From DATMNR01 sp963702765 (GTDB lineage Bacteria; Chloroflexota; Ktedonobacteria; Ktedonobacterales; Ktedonobacteraceae): a stretch of DNA of 64,000 nucleotides. How positions within the stretch are numbered: the first letter of the stretch is position 1; each line of letters opens with the position of its first letter. Location of the stretch: assembly GCA_963702765.1 (NCBI GenBank), contig CAVPEB010000015.1, positions 34,065 through 98,064 of the forward strand. The letters run 5' to 3'. Below are positions 1-9,251 of the stretch, piece after piece. The position numbers were made by a program, and so were the translations under genes. The notes beneath the pieces were generated by a model. It was not told where the DNA came from. It saw nothing but the letters and a program-made list of their open reading frames with translations, and ran no database searches.

Positions 1-24
1 TTCGCTATGCTCAGGATGACAATT
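1..24. repeat. Partial copy of a GTCATTC/GAATGAC-type dispersed palindrome
   Basis: The first bases read ttcgctatgctcaggatgac, the right half of a palindromic unit also present at 1616-1669, 7102-7131 and 10751-10824. The left half lies outside the window. Non-coding. Confidence 0.6.
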
Positions 25-58
25 GGTTCAATGGTTCTGGTCGCCTTTTTGTAGTTCG

Positions 59-94
59 AATGTAACATTTGCATCATTTGCATCACTTGTAACA
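59..94. repeat. Four tandem 9-bp iterons
   Basis: Four consecutive 9-mers with period 9 run from 59 to 94: two identical TTTGCATCA units flanked by AATGTAACA and CTTGTAACA. They lie just 3' of the minus-strand gene ending at 135. A related six-unit array is at 56939-56992. Function unknown; repeated protein-binding sites or simple slippage are both possible. Confidence 0.5.
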
Positions 95-134
95 GGTATT
101 TTCAATATTTATGAGAGTTGTCGCAACAGATAAT

Positions 135-824
135 CTAATCACCACCACTGTCACTACTGTTATCCTGCACATGAATGATCATATTCATGCTGGGCATGGT
201 TTTGCTGGTGATTGGGAAATCCCCCGAGTCCGGAAAGACTACAGTCACTGTCTGGCCTGGTTCGACACGCAGTCCAGACCCCAGGAGTGCGCTGGGATCC
301 AGGCCAACACCTGCGCAATGTCCGTTCGTCCCAACACAAAGGATCTGCCCCAAGCCATTAGATGGGTTTACAAAATGGACATGCGCACCAGTAGAAGCAT
401 CTACACTGGTCTGAGCGAAAGCAGTGCGCGTCATGTCCACTTCGGGAAATGCAAGCCTGGTGCTATAGATGAGTACAACGACCACCCCAATGAACAGCCC
501 CAGAGTGATCGATGATGCTTTCACACTCGTCATGAACCCTTTCCCCTGTATTCTGCTACGAATGAAGAGAAGGACAAACACAACGAGTGCAACAGGGACC
601 GCACAAGCGATCAAAATTGGAATGATGAAAGGTGGCACTTGTGGCAGTGTATGATCGGAGAAGTAGAAATAGCCTGCTAACAGAATTACAATGACCAAGA
701 TTACTGGTATGCAGCCGATCATACAGCCTGAACTCCGCCTGCGCCTTCGATACATAGGGTTTGTATTGAGATAGTTCAGATATGGTTGGTTATATTGATT
801 AAATCGGTTATTCGGATTCATCAT
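135..824 (-). CDS. Three-TM membrane protein with C-terminal cupredoxin-like domain
   Basis: Unrecognised 229-residue membrane protein. An Asn/Tyr-rich N-terminus and a run of five arginines (26-30) precede three hydrophobic segments at about 34-56, 66-88 and 106-120. The remaining ~105 residues are polar and probably extracytoplasmic. They contain HVHF (148-151), two cysteines (163, 170) and a PGQTVTVVFPDSGDFPITS stretch followed by MPSMNM. This pattern recalls the last strands of cupredoxin-like domains, but the classical His/Cys/Met copper set is not clear, so the fold is inference. Two adjacent ATG codons are possible starts, with only a weak Shine-Dalgarno. The N-terminal Asn/Tyr-rich style resembles the protein at 56427-56858. 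It stands alone, with iterons just downstream. Confidence 0.75.
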   Translation of the reverse strand: MMNPNNRFNQYNQPYLNYLNTNPMYRRRRRSSGCMIGCIPVILVIVILLAGYFYFSDHTLPQVPPFIIPILIACAVPVALVVFVLLFIRSRIQGKGFMTSVKASSITLGLFIGVVVVLIYSTRLAFPEVDMTRTAFAQTSVDASTGAHVHFVNPSNGLGQILCVGTNGHCAGVGLDPSALLGSGLRVEPGQTVTVVFPDSGDFPITSKTMPSMNMIIHVQDNSSDSGGD

Positions 825-1071
825 CGATTTTTCGTCACTCTTTTTCGCCTCAATTCTGATTGATACGAGACGTATTCTATATATTTGATTGGTTTTTACT
901 TTTTGTCATTCCCTCACCATCCTCCTCCATTACGAGCATACCTTACGGTAGGGGTTTTCTTCAATGAAGCGGTTCACAGATGATAAGTGAAAAAGATCAA
1001 AAAGTCTGAAAGAAGACAAGAAAAATGGGCGTCCTTTGGGACACCCATATTCTTGACACTTTGAAATGTGC

Positions 1072-1305
1072 CTAGCTTTCCTGGAGGGCAACGAGCGAGG
1101 AAGTAATGAGTTCTACCTCACTGTAATCAAACCAAATAGGTTCTTTCCTCTGACCACTATCTAGCGCAATCAGGTAGAAGCAAAAAGGCTCCTCAAGATC
1201 AGCAGCGATCGTATGCACGTCGCGTACAGTTCCCCATTGTTCCCGGAATGGGCTGTAACTGGTCACTCGCACACGACTGCCTACCGGCAAGACGCGAAAG
1301 GACAT
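1072..1305 (-). CDS. Small conserved-looking protein of unknown function
   Basis: A 77-residue protein I do not recognise. The ATG at 1303-1305 is preceded by AGGAG at about 9 nt spacing, which supports it as a real gene. The sequence is rich in short beta-prone segments (VGSRVRVTSYSP, WGTVRDVHTIA, FYLIALDSG) and ends acidic. That arrangement is typical of small SH3-like beta-barrels, but this is only an impression. There is no signal peptide or membrane segment. It stands alone, with about 250 bp of apparently empty sequence on its 5' flank side toward 824 and about 310 bp (1306-1615) without a gene on the other. Confidence 0.6.
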   Translation of the reverse strand: MSFRVLPVGSRVRVTSYSPFREQWGTVRDVHTIAADLEEPFCFYLIALDSGQRKEPIWFDYSEVELITSSLVALQES

Positions 1306-1615
1306 GATGCCGAACTCCTTCTAGTAGAGATATAGTTTGAGCCACAGGTAAAATAGAAGTGAAGATTTACGAAGCAGACAATATACAAGTGAAGTATGTC
1401 ACACCATCCATAATGATACCTGAAAAATATCACAAACGCCAAAAGACATCGCTGACGTAAACTGAGGAAAATAGCATCTTCAAGGCATATAGAACGGATG
1501 TAGCGACAACATTGTGATAAAACTGTGAGACATATTCACTCCATCTACAATCTCTTTTGGAGGGAAGTTTGGATGAGATGTATGAACAAGGCAGGAATCA
1601 AGAGGAAAAGAATAG

Positions 1616-1669
1616 ACAATACCCCTGTGTCATTCTTCGCTGGCGCTCAGAATGACACAGGGGTATTGT
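1616..1669. terminator. Perfect 21-bp hairpin (dispersed palindrome acting as terminator)
   Basis: Arms 1616-1636 and 1649-1669 are exact reverse complements (21 bp) around a 12-nt loop. It lies 17 bp past the stop of the minus-strand ABC permease, so it could terminate that operon. The core (gtcattct ... agaatgac around gctggcgctc) is the same dispersed palindromic family seen at 1-24, 7102-7131 and 10751-10824. Confidence 0.7.
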
Positions 1670-1686
1670 TCAGAATGACACGAACT

Positions 1687-3336
1687 TTATCGCCCAATAT
1701 CCTTACGCATGAAGCGTACCGAAGCCAGCGCCAAGGCCACAACAGCAACGGCCAGTATTAGCAGCATATTACCCAGGGCCAGTCCATGCAACAGCGGCGT
1801 GCCATAATAGTAGAAAGCTGACAGCTTTTGCACTACATCCGGCCAGTTCAACTCTGGACCAATAAAGGTGATGGAGAACCAGATCACCAGTAGAAAGCTT
1901 AGCAGGCCTGTATCAATGGCTGTACGTAACCAACCTGAGAAGAGAAAGCCGATTGCTGCAATTAACAGCCCCATTGGAATCATACTAAGTGTAGCCACGG
2001 CCACATTGCCCCCGTCAAGCTTCAATCCGGCGGCTAGCGCGGCCAACTCCGTAGCGGCTAGAGTCACCACCCCTATGATTACTAAGACAGTAGTAAGGGC
2101 AGCAAAGCGTGCCAGCAGAACATTCAAACGTGGTTGCGGAGTTGAAAGAACCAACTCCAGTCTGCCATCTTCTTCATCAGCGGCCCAGCGGTTTACCTGG
2201 GTGACAGCAAAAGCCATCAAGAGAAGCGGCATAAAGGTGAAGAGCGCACTCAGGATGGTGGCATTTGTCGTGATATCGCCTCCGCCGACCTTAGTAAGAA
2301 TATCCTTCAGAAGCGGAGAACTTTGGGCGATAGTGGCCAACTGTGACTCAGTTTGCTTGACGATGACGACCATCCAAGCCGCACACCCAGCGATGGCCAA
2401 CGTCCACCAGCTTCCCGGGACAACCATCATACCCAGACCGCGTGTGTAGACAGAGCGCAGCGACCAGGCATTCGCTGGCAATGCTTGCTCAGCACGAGGA
2501 GCACGCTCAGGCAGGTGCAACCAATCAGGTAGTTTAACTGTCCCACCAATATCCCTACGCACAAAGAGCCATATGGCTGCTCCACTCAAGATGATGCTCA
2601 GGGCAATTAAGACCACTAAGGCACCAGCATTAATGCCGAAGCCCGGCACTAATGGTTTGTTCAAGTTGTAGTAGTAGATTGGGGAAAAATGTGAGATCCA
2701 ATCGGTATTGGGAATGACTCGATGAATCATGTCAAGCACAATGAAGAACAAGAGTAAACCACCCGTCACTCCTGCTGCCGTGCCACGCTCCTGTGTAAAT
2801 TGGGAAATCAACAGCGCAAGTGCCCCAAAGACGCCGCAGATGAGTGCGAGATTCAAGCCACTTAGCAGTGCGTCGCCAAGACTAAAATCGGCATTCACAC
2901 GCATACCGCCAACATAGGTTAATAGTCCAATCAACAAACCCATTACCAACAGCGCTGTCCAGATCGCGGCCAGCTTCTCCAGCGCTACTCGACCACGCCC
3001 ACGCGGCATCGAGAGTAACACATCCATTGATCCTCGCTCTTCCTCACCACGCAACATGCGACTACTGGCCAGAAGTGGCCAGAGAGCCATCACCAAAACC
3101 GTAAAGCCATATTTAAAGGTTGCGTAGCCTCCCGGGGTGTCGATCTTTATCGGCTCAGCTATCCAGGCGAAAGAGGGACCCAGACTTACGAGGGAAGCGC
3201 GTGCCTGCGCCGTTTCAACAAGAGATGGGAAAGAAGACAGAACCACGAAGATGAGCAAGCCTATGCCTAATCCCCAGCCCAGAATAGCTATACGGTAATC
3301 ACGTAAACTTTTCAGGTAGATGTTTCTAAACAGCAT
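1687..3336 (-). CDS. ABC-2 type exporter permease
   Basis: Membrane subunit of an ABC exporter, about 549 residues. Starts at the ATG at 3334-3336 (MLFRNIYLKSL), which has a strong AAGGAGGAG just upstream. It overlaps the end of the ATPase gene by 11 bp, indicating translational coupling. It shows two ABC-2-like halves of about six hydrophobic segments each: one beginning around residue 20 (IAILGWGLGIGLLIFVVLS) and one after residue 300. The long double-size permease with a separate ATPase is typical of the polyketide/antibiotic exporter group. It follows a TetR gene and the ATPase in one operon, so drug or lipid export under TetR control is the likely role; the substrate is unknown. The frame is intact, unlike its two upstream partners. 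Confidence 0.85.
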   Translation of the reverse strand: MLFRNIYLKSLRDYRIAILGWGLGIGLLIFVVLSSFPSLVETAQARASLVSLGPSFAWIAEPIKIDTPGGYATFKYGFTVLVMALWPLLASSRMLRGEEERGSMDVLLSMPRGRGRVALEKLAAIWTALLVMGLLIGLLTYVGGMRVNADFSLGDALLSGLNLALICGVFGALALLISQFTQERGTAAGVTGGLLLFFIVLDMIHRVIPNTDWISHFSPIYYYNLNKPLVPGFGINAGALVVLIALSIILSGAAIWLFVRRDIGGTVKLPDWLHLPERAPRAEQALPANAWSLRSVYTRGLGMMVVPGSWWTLAIAGCAAWMVVIVKQTESQLATIAQSSPLLKDILTKVGGGDITTNATILSALFTFMPLLLMAFAVTQVNRWAADEEDGRLELVLSTPQPRLNVLLARFAALTTVLVIIGVVTLAATELAALAAGLKLDGGNVAVATLSMIPMGLLIAAIGFLFSGWLRTAIDTGLLSFLLVIWFSITFIGPELNWPDVVQKLSAFYYYGTPLLHGLALGNMLLILAVAVVALALASVRFMRKDIGR

Positions 3337-4252
3337 GGCTCTCCTCCTTGGTAGCCAGACCATCACCCTCGTAATAACGAAGGAAGATGTCTTCCAGGCT
3401 CGGCTCATGACTGGTTATACTGATAACAGGATAGTGCGAGGCTTGCTTGATCACCGCATCTGCTCCACCCTGCATCACCAGATGCATCGCATGCCCACCA
3501 GGCAATGTCTCGACCTGTTCTACTCCATCGAGCGCCTTGAATGGCTCTGTAGGAACAACATCAGCAAACGTGATCGTGATTTCGTAGCGTTTGATATCCT
3601 TGAGTTCGGTCACACCACCTATCCGCACCAGTTGCCCTTCACGAATGATGCCCACACGCGTGCAGGTCTGTTCAACCTCGCCTAAGATATGCGAGGACAG
3701 AAAAACGGTATGCCCCTCATCGCGCGCTTCTTTGACCATCGCGTTGAATTCCTGCTGGTTGAGGGGATCCAGCCCATTGGTCGGCTCATCGAGAATCAAA
3801 ACGCGCGGGCGATGCATAAAGGCTTAAATCAAGACCACCTTGCGTTTATTGCCACTAGAATACTGGCGAAACTTACGGCTGGGATCCAGGTCCAATCGCG
3901 TAATGAGCTGCTTGAGGTAGGTTTGATCGACGCCACCGCGTAGATGCCCAAAGTATGTCAGAATCTGCCCGCCGGTCAGATTGGGGTCCAGGGACGGCTC
4001 TCCAGGGAGATAGCCAACCAATCGCTTAATCTCCACCGATTTCTCCCAACTGTCTAGTCCGGCTATGCGCGCTTTGCCTTCATCAGCTCGCAGCAAGGCC
4101 ATGAGCAGTCGAATGGTGGTGGTTTTTCCGGCTCCATTGGGGCCAAGGAAGCCGAACACCTCGCCTTCTTCTACTTGAAGGGAGACATTGGCGATACCAC
4201 GTTTGCTGCCATAGCTCTTGGTCAGGCCTTCTACTTCGATGATAGCTGTCAT
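3326..4252 (-). pseudogene. ABC transporter ATPase, interrupted by an in-frame TAA
   Basis: ATP-binding subunit paired with the permease. Upstream part (4252-3827): Walker A GPNGAGKTT, then a signature region YSSGNKRK. Downstream part (3823-3326): Walker B VLILDEPTNGLDPL and the H-loop SSHIL. The two parts are in the same frame, separated only by TAA at 3826-3824, directly after VVLI and before AFMHRP. Relatives normally read LIQA here, so a CAA-to-TAA change of a conserved glutamine is the simplest explanation. The stop removes Walker B, so no working ATPase would be made unless the ribosome re-initiates or reads through, or unless the base is a sequence error. With the stop repaired the protein has about 308 residues, normal for the family. 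Confidence 0.85.
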
Positions 4253-4289
4253 GTGATGATCCTCCTCTAGTTCTTCATAATTGAGGTAG

Positions 4290-5016
4290 TTATTCGGACT
4301 CCTTGACTTTTTTCAGTAAGTCGCTAAAAAGTTGTTTACCTGTATCGCTCTGGCTGGGAAGTTCGTCTGGTTCCAGCCAGCGACGAATCAGGTCGCTAAG
4401 AGCCTCCGTTAGATGTTCCATGTCAGGTATATGTTCCTGACTGATGAAATCATGAAGAGTTGATAATTCCAAACTTCAAAGCCGTCAGCAAATAGGTGAT
4501 AATTGGAGCGGGAATATCCGGACGGATCAGTCCATCATGTTGAAGCTCGACAATATACGCGTCGGTATCACCCAGGAGTTGATTGAGAAAGTTTTGATCG
4601 TAAGCTCCGAGAAACCCATTGAAGATATCTGAATTTCCTCTCAGGATGGCGGTCATCAGGGGGTTAGATAAAGCAGCAAGCATACCATGGACAGTTATGC
4701 GATGTAGCAATCCACCTTGCGGATCGTCAGCAATCCGTCGCATTGTCTCCTCGCTATAGCGCTGTTGTTCCCGCCAGATGGCAGCGCGGAACAAGTCGTT
4801 TTTGTCCTTCCAATGCAGGTAGATAGTACCCTTGCCCACACCTGCCTCACGGGCGACGTCATCGATCGTAGTCTTTCGATAGCCCCAGCGCGCAAGCAAT
4901 GTGGCAGCGGCATCAAGAATGCGTTCCTCGCGAAGCGTTCTTTCGTCAATCTGTGGCTGAACAGGTTGTGTATCACCGGCAGGTTCTTTCTCGGCAGAAC
5001 GACGGATAGTTGCCAT
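4290..5016 (-). pseudogene. TetR-family regulator with a C-terminal frameshift
   Basis: Likely repressor of the ABC export operon immediately downstream. The N-terminal helix-turn-helix is clear at about residues 30-75 (ILDAAATLLARWGYRKTTIDD, then AGVGKGTIYLHWKDKNDL). The ligand domain runs to LLTALKFGIINSS, where the frame ends at about 4450. The next frame, from about 4472 to 4290, supplies a tail (DLIRRWLEPDE) that is typical of TetR C-termini and would bring the protein to roughly 240 residues. A single indel near 4450-4470 therefore truncates the effector domain while leaving the DNA-binding domain intact. The gap to the ATPase start is about 37 bp. Confidence 0.85.
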
Positions 5017-5086
5017 ATATACCTTCTCTCAAATCAAATTCACAGTGACTGATTGACCAGATGACCATACTAACTATTCTAGTCAA

Positions 5087-5103
5087 ATTGTAACGATAAC
5101 AAT
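5087..5103. promoter_or_regulatory. Candidate TetR operator
   Basis: A 17-bp imperfect palindrome with outer half-sites ATTGT and ACAAT sits between the divergently transcribed TetR gene (start 5016) and the proline iminopeptidase (start 5207). Position and symmetry fit a TetR-type operator; the assignment is inference. Confidence 0.35.
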
Positions 5104-5206
5104 ACCGGTTGTCAAGGAAAATCTATGCAATTTTTGTGATAGCTGTTTTTGTGATATACTCGTTACTTCTTAGAGATGATTGTAAGGAATGAGATGCTGG
5201 TGAAAC

Positions 5207-6227
5207 ATGACCGATTTGTACCCTGAGATCGAACCATATGAGCAAGGATTCTTAGAAGTTGGTGACGGTAATTCCATCTACTGGGAGATTTGCGGCAATC
5301 CAGGTGGCAAGCCAGCAGTTGTCTTGCATGGCGGCCCTGGTTCGGGATGTGTACCCTGGTATCGCAGGCTTTTTAATCCCAACTCCTACCGCATCGTGCT
5401 CTTCGATCAGCGCAACTGTGGACGCAGCACACCACATGCAAGCGCTCTCGATACCGATTTGAAAAATAACACCACCGCCCATTTGATCGCCGATATTGAA
5501 CAGTTGAGGCAGCACCTGAAGATCGACCGCTGGATGGTATTCGGTGGTTCCTGGGGGAGTACCTTAGCGCTTGCCTACGCGGTAAGTCATCCAGAGCGAG
5601 TCACCGACATGATCCTATTTGGGGTTACGACAGGACGACACAATGAAATTGACTGGCTTTTCCGCGGTGGCGTGTCAATCTTTTTCCCCGAGCAATGGGA
5701 CCGCCTGTGCATGGCGTTACCAGCTTCCGAACGCGATGGCGATATCCTCGGAGCCTACTATCGACAGCTCAACGATCCCGACCTTGAAGTTCGTCAGCAA
5801 GCAGCCAACGCCTGGTGCCTGTGGGAGTCAGCGACACTTTCATGGCCACCCTCAACACAACTCTCCCCCAGATTCAAGGATCCCTCATACGCATTAGCAT
5901 TCGCACGTATCGTGACTCACTATACGCACCACAACTCGTTTCTAGAGGACGGTATTCTACTTAGAAACGCTGATAAGCTGTCAGATATCCCTGGAATTTT
6001 GGTGAATGGCCGCTTTGACTTTCAAGCCCCCATCGGCATATGCATGGGAGCTTAAACGCGTGTGGCCCCGTGCTGAGTTAGTGATTGTTGACAACGCTGG
6101 TCATGCCGCTGACAACTCAAATCTTACCCAGGAATACATCCGGGCAACAGATCGATTTGCGGTATTCGATAAGAGGTACCTTTTCTCTGCTGAATATTAC
6201 ATTTGCTGGCTATTTTTCATTGATTGA
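5207..6227 (+). pseudogene. pip: Proline iminopeptidase (alpha/beta hydrolase), frameshifted near the 3' end
   Basis: Cytosolic S33-family peptidase that removes N-terminal proline. Recognised by the oxyanion motif HGGPGSG, the nucleophile elbow GGSWGS (about residue 110) and the WENAT-like WESATLSW. The acid residue is in GRFD (about 270). The frame ends at 6055 just after this, but the next frame from about 6020 continues AYAWELKRVWPRAEL and then GHAAD, with the catalytic histidine, and RATDRFA, the normal end. A single extra C in the CCCCC run near 6029 explains the shift. As written the protein lacks its catalytic histidine. It is divergent from the TetR gene. The extended frame overlaps the convergent gene at 6210 by 18 bp, although the conserved end comes earlier. 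Confidence 0.85.
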
Positions 6228-6857
6228 GGCTCCCCACAACACAATTCCTAACCACACATACCATACTGGATTAACGATAAAGCCACTCAGAAGCGCATCC
6301 ACTAAAACAATCGGATTGTTGGGATCGAGAATAATCAGCCGTCCGAGATATAACACGACCAGCAAAACCGCTAGCAGGTACCCCAAATAACTCAATGATC
6401 GTGGAAATTGACCGCCACGCGCCATGAGCCACGCAATCACAAATATACCGAGACCTGCAATTCCGAACGTGAGCAAACCACGTGGATCGATAGCGCTGGG
6501 TAAGTTGGCAAGAGCCACATTCGCGGTTGTTGGATTGATAGCATTGGCGAGATCGTAACCACCATGAATTATCGCTCCAAACGCACCAGCTATACTCAAA
6601 AATAAGGCCCAGAGAGCAAAGGATGCATCTGTTTCCTTTAAGCGATTGTACAGAGCAACCAGGACTGCTGTAGAAAACACTCCACCTAACATGAGAAAGA
6701 GCGCAATTAATACATCATTTTTGAGTATGACGAACGAGATTGAGTATAATAGACCAGTGATTCCGGCCAGTATTGCACTCAAGCCAGCAAATCGTTCGAA
6801 GGAGCTGGATTGTGTGGTGACGGTATCGACCTGGTTTGAAGCAGATTGAGTTGACAT
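6210..6857 (-). CDS. Multi-pass membrane protein, unknown function
   Basis: A 215-residue integral membrane protein starting at the ATG at 6855-6857 (MSTQSASNQ), chosen because AAGGAGG lies just upstream; longer in-frame extensions have no such site. After a short Ser/Thr/Gln-rich cytoplasmic head there are about seven hydrophobic segments, for example LSAILAGITGLLYSISFVI, ALWALFLSIAGAFGAII and YLLAVLLVVLYLG. The pattern recalls small DUF4386-type or terpene-cyclase-like membrane proteins, but I see no diagnostic motif. It is convergent with the proline iminopeptidase remnant and has its own RBS, so it is probably monocistronic. Confidence 0.7.
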   Translation of the reverse strand: MSTQSASNQVDTVTTQSSSFERFAGLSAILAGITGLLYSISFVILKNDVLIALFLMLGGVFSTAVLVALYNRLKETDASFALWALFLSIAGAFGAIIHGGYDLANAINPTTANVALANLPSAIDPRGLLTFGIAGLGIFVIAWLMARGGQFPRSLSYLGYLLAVLLVVLYLGRLIILDPNNPIVLVDALLSGFIVNPVWYVWLGIVLWGASINEK

Positions 6858-6974
6858 ATAATTCCTCCTTAGCTTTCTAGTAATCCAGACAATCACGCTA
6901 GATGTGCATCATCAACTGCACTAACCTATGAGTACGAGAAAGACCTGCGGTGAGATCATTTTCACGCCTGTTAT

Positions 6975-6982
6975 GCTATACT
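6975..6982 (+). promoter_or_regulatory. Possible extended -10 promoter
   Basis: TGCTATACT-type extended -10 (TG-n-TATACT, hexamer 6977-6982) upstream of the short open frame and aminotransferase gene. No convincing -35, which an extended -10 can do without. Confidence 0.3.
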
Positions 6983-7232
6983 AGGCGCAAAGTTACGGGT
7001 AGAAGTATACCAATACCTGAGCGGCGAAAGGCTCCCAGCCCTTGACACAAAGGTATTTTTTCAGGAGCGCCACAAGTTTTGGCGAGAATGGGTCACCTGC
7101 TTGTCATCCTTCGCTGCGGCTCAGGATGACACATCAAGGATAAATCGTCTACTCACGCCTGATGAGTTGTTGGAGGCGATGCACACCGGGCCTGCCTATA
7201 CGCTAATTATTGAGAAAGAGGAGCAAATATAA
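6981..7232 (+). other. Open coding-like stretch carrying the dispersed palindrome in frame
   Basis: From 6954 one frame stays open to the TAA at 7230-7232, three bases before the aminotransferase ATG, but it contains no plausible start codon. Its translation looks protein-like at both ends (YLSGERLPALDTKVFFQ, then LTPDELLEAMHTGP and a charged tail). The middle reads LSSFAAAQDDTS, the characteristic translation of the palindrome at 7102-7131. I read it as the 3' part of a small gene in operon with the aminotransferase, into which the palindrome inserted without breaking the frame. The 5' end is lost or frameshifted. Confidence 0.3.
7102..7131. repeat. Dispersed palindrome (GTCATCC/GGATGAC type)
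   Basis: TGTCATCC at 7102-7109 pairs with GGATGACA at 7124-7131 around a GC-rich loop. Same family as 1-24, 1616-1669 and 10751-10824; here it lies inside an open frame. Confidence 0.65.
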
Positions 7233-7235
7233 TTT

Positions 7236-8504
7236 ATGTCTGATAACACTACCATTCCATCGCTTACCTCACTAGACGATATGCTACAATCATTATTGCT
7301 CATCGAAGAGGGTGAACACGAATTTTCTGGTGAGGAAGATGACATTCAAGAGATGCGGCAGCTTTTCTTCCCAATTACACGCAATTGTGTGTATTTGAAC
7401 CACGCTGCAAATGGACCTCTGCCCAGCCCAGTCGTGCGTTCCATATATACCTATATCGAGGACACAAGCCACTTCGGCAATGTTCATTTCGCACGTTGGA
7501 CTGAGCATGAGCGAGGCGCGCATCGTCGTATGGCAAACATGATCCATGTTCGACCAGACCAAATTGCGATGACTGCCAGCACAGGCGATGGACTGATGAT
7601 GATTGCTGGCGGCCTGCGCTGGAAACCAGGCGACATGATCGTGAGTGCAGAATGTGAATTCCCCAGCAATATATACCCATGGCTCAATCTGCAAGAACAA
7701 GGCGTGCAAGTTCACCTTGTGAAGATGCGCGAGAATCGTATTGCTGTTGAAGATGTCCTTAGGAGCATTACAGAACGAACACGTCTCGTCAGCCTGAGCC
7801 TTGTGGAATTTTCAACAGGTTATCGCAATGATATCGCTACCATTGCCCGATATTGTCATGAACGAGGGATCATTTGCGGCATTGATGCTGCGCAAGCATT
7901 AGGGGCGCTGGATATAGATGCACATGCGCTCGGTGTCGATTACCTGGCTGCCGCCTCTCATAAATGGCTGCTCAGCCCACAAACAACAGGTATTCTTTAT
8001 GTCGCAGATGAGCTACAACCACAGTTAGTAACTACCCGTCGAGGATGGTTGAGTGTAGAAACACCTTTTGAATTCTTCAATTATGAGCAACCGCTGAAAA
8101 CTGGCATGGCGCGTTTCGAACATAGTTCACCAAACGCGTTGCCTATCATCGCGCTTGATGCAGCGCTGGGGATATTCGAGTGCATCGATGGAGGTATGAC
8201 GGCAGTTGAAGAGCGTATTTTAGGCTTGACAGGTCATGCTATTGCCGGGTTGGAACAACTCGGCTATCCGGTTATGTCTCCGCAAGGTAATGGCGAGCGT
8301 TCTGGCATCGTGTGCTTCAAATTGCATCCAGAACGCCAGGATATCAGCCCTCAGCAACTTGTAGATGAATTGGCGTCACGTAATATTCACGTGGCGGCGC
8401 GAGGTGATGTTGTGCGCATCTCTCCACATTTTTATAATACAACTGAAGAGATTGATGTTTTGCTGAATGCGCTTGAGGATATGAGGAAACCCGCAACGGT
8501 CTAA
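7236..8504 (+). CDS. Class V aminotransferase-fold PLP enzyme (cysteine desulfurase-like)
   Basis: PLP-dependent enzyme of the aminotransferase V / cysteine desulfurase superfamily, 422 residues, normal length plus a ~45-residue N-terminal extension rich in acidic residues. Family features in order: YLNHAANGPLP at the N-terminal cofactor/substrate segment, STGDG and GGLRW in the phosphate region, CGIDAAQALGALD with the PLP-ring aspartate, and AASHKWLLSPQTTG with the Schiff-base lysine (about residue 243). The C-terminal small domain (GIVCFKLHP...RGDVVRISPHFYNT) is complete. No obvious catalytic cysteine loop marks it as IscS/NifS, so it could equally be an isopenicillin-N epimerase-like or selenocysteine-lyase-like member; the substrate is unknown. 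AGGAG lies about 11 nt before the ATG. It is followed 90 bp on by a Nudix gene, possibly in one transcript. Confidence 0.85.
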   Translation: MSDNTTIPSLTSLDDMLQSLLLIEEGEHEFSGEEDDIQEMRQLFFPITRNCVYLNHAANGPLPSPVVRSIYTYIEDTSHFGNVHFARWTEHERGAHRRMANMIHVRPDQIAMTASTGDGLMMIAGGLRWKPGDMIVSAECEFPSNIYPWLNLQEQGVQVHLVKMRENRIAVEDVLRSITERTRLVSLSLVEFSTGYRNDIATIARYCHERGIICGIDAAQALGALDIDAHALGVDYLAAASHKWLLSPQTTGILYVADELQPQLVTTRRGWLSVETPFEFFNYEQPLKTGMARFEHSSPNALPIIALDAALGIFECIDGGMTAVEERILGLTGHAIAGLEQLGYPVMSPQGNGERSGIVCFKLHPERQDISPQQLVDELASRNIHVAARGDVVRISPHFYNTTEEIDVLLNALEDMRKPATV

Positions 8505-8594
8505 CAGCGCTTCCATCTTTTTGCGGTATATTGTTGGAAAAGGAAAGCCAGAACCCACATTGCATTCCGGTTGATTTAACCCAGGAGTACATCC

Positions 8595-9125
8595 ATGTCA
8601 CAGTCAGATACATCCTATAAGCGTCCCAAACCAAAGCGCCCGCTCACTATTGGTGCAGGAGCACTTGTTGTACATGACAATCGGGTGTTGCTCGTGCGTA
8701 ACATTCGAGGGGTGACCAAAGGCCGCTACTTACTGCCGGCGGGGCGAGTCAACCCGAATGAATTGCCCGACCAAGCTGCTGCACGTGAGACCTTCGAGGA
8801 AACTTCGCTGCGTGTTGAGATCGATGGGCTAATGGGAGTACGTATCTGGGTGATGGATGATGGCGAACACAATTATTTCTTTATGTTCCGCGCGACGTTA
8901 CTCTCTCCCATTAGCGAGTTGCGACCAAATCTGGATGAAATTGATGATGCACGTTTTTTTACAAAGGAAGAGTTGGATGCTTTAACCTTTGATGAGACAT
9001 GGGCTGGCGCCATCGCTATCGCTTATAAAGCGCTCGAGCCGGGGGCCAGTGTATGGCCTAATGACGCTGATCTTTCTGAAGATTCTGGGGTTGACTCTCC
9101 CGAGCGATGGCGCATCTGGATGTGA
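8595..9125 (+). CDS. Nudix hydrolase
   Basis: Hydrolase of nucleoside diphosphate-linked substrates, 176 residues, cytosolic. The Nudix box starts at about residue 50: G, five residues, E, seven residues, then RETFEET followed by S where the consensus has G. The metal-binding glutamates REx2EE are all present. The residues before it (ALVVHDNRVLLVRN) form the usual first beta strands. Start ATG has AGGAG seven bases upstream. Downstream of the aminotransferase by 90 bp in the same direction. The Gly-to-Ser change at the end of the box is the only departure. The substrate cannot be told from sequence. Confidence 0.85.
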   Translation: MSQSDTSYKRPKPKRPLTIGAGALVVHDNRVLLVRNIRGVTKGRYLLPAGRVNPNELPDQAAARETFEETSLRVEIDGLMGVRIWVMDDGEHNYFFMFRATLLSPISELRPNLDEIDDARFFTKEELDALTFDETWAGAIAIAYKALEPGASVWPNDADLSEDSGVDSPERWRIWM

Positions 9126-9251
9126 TAAGGGTGACGGGCATTGACTATTTAATGCGAAGGTCATGCTACCGACCGACGGGGCCGATACATCGGCGATGTG
9201 CGCGATAAATCGGCACCTACAAACAACTGCGTTATGCTTCCGCAAATGGGT

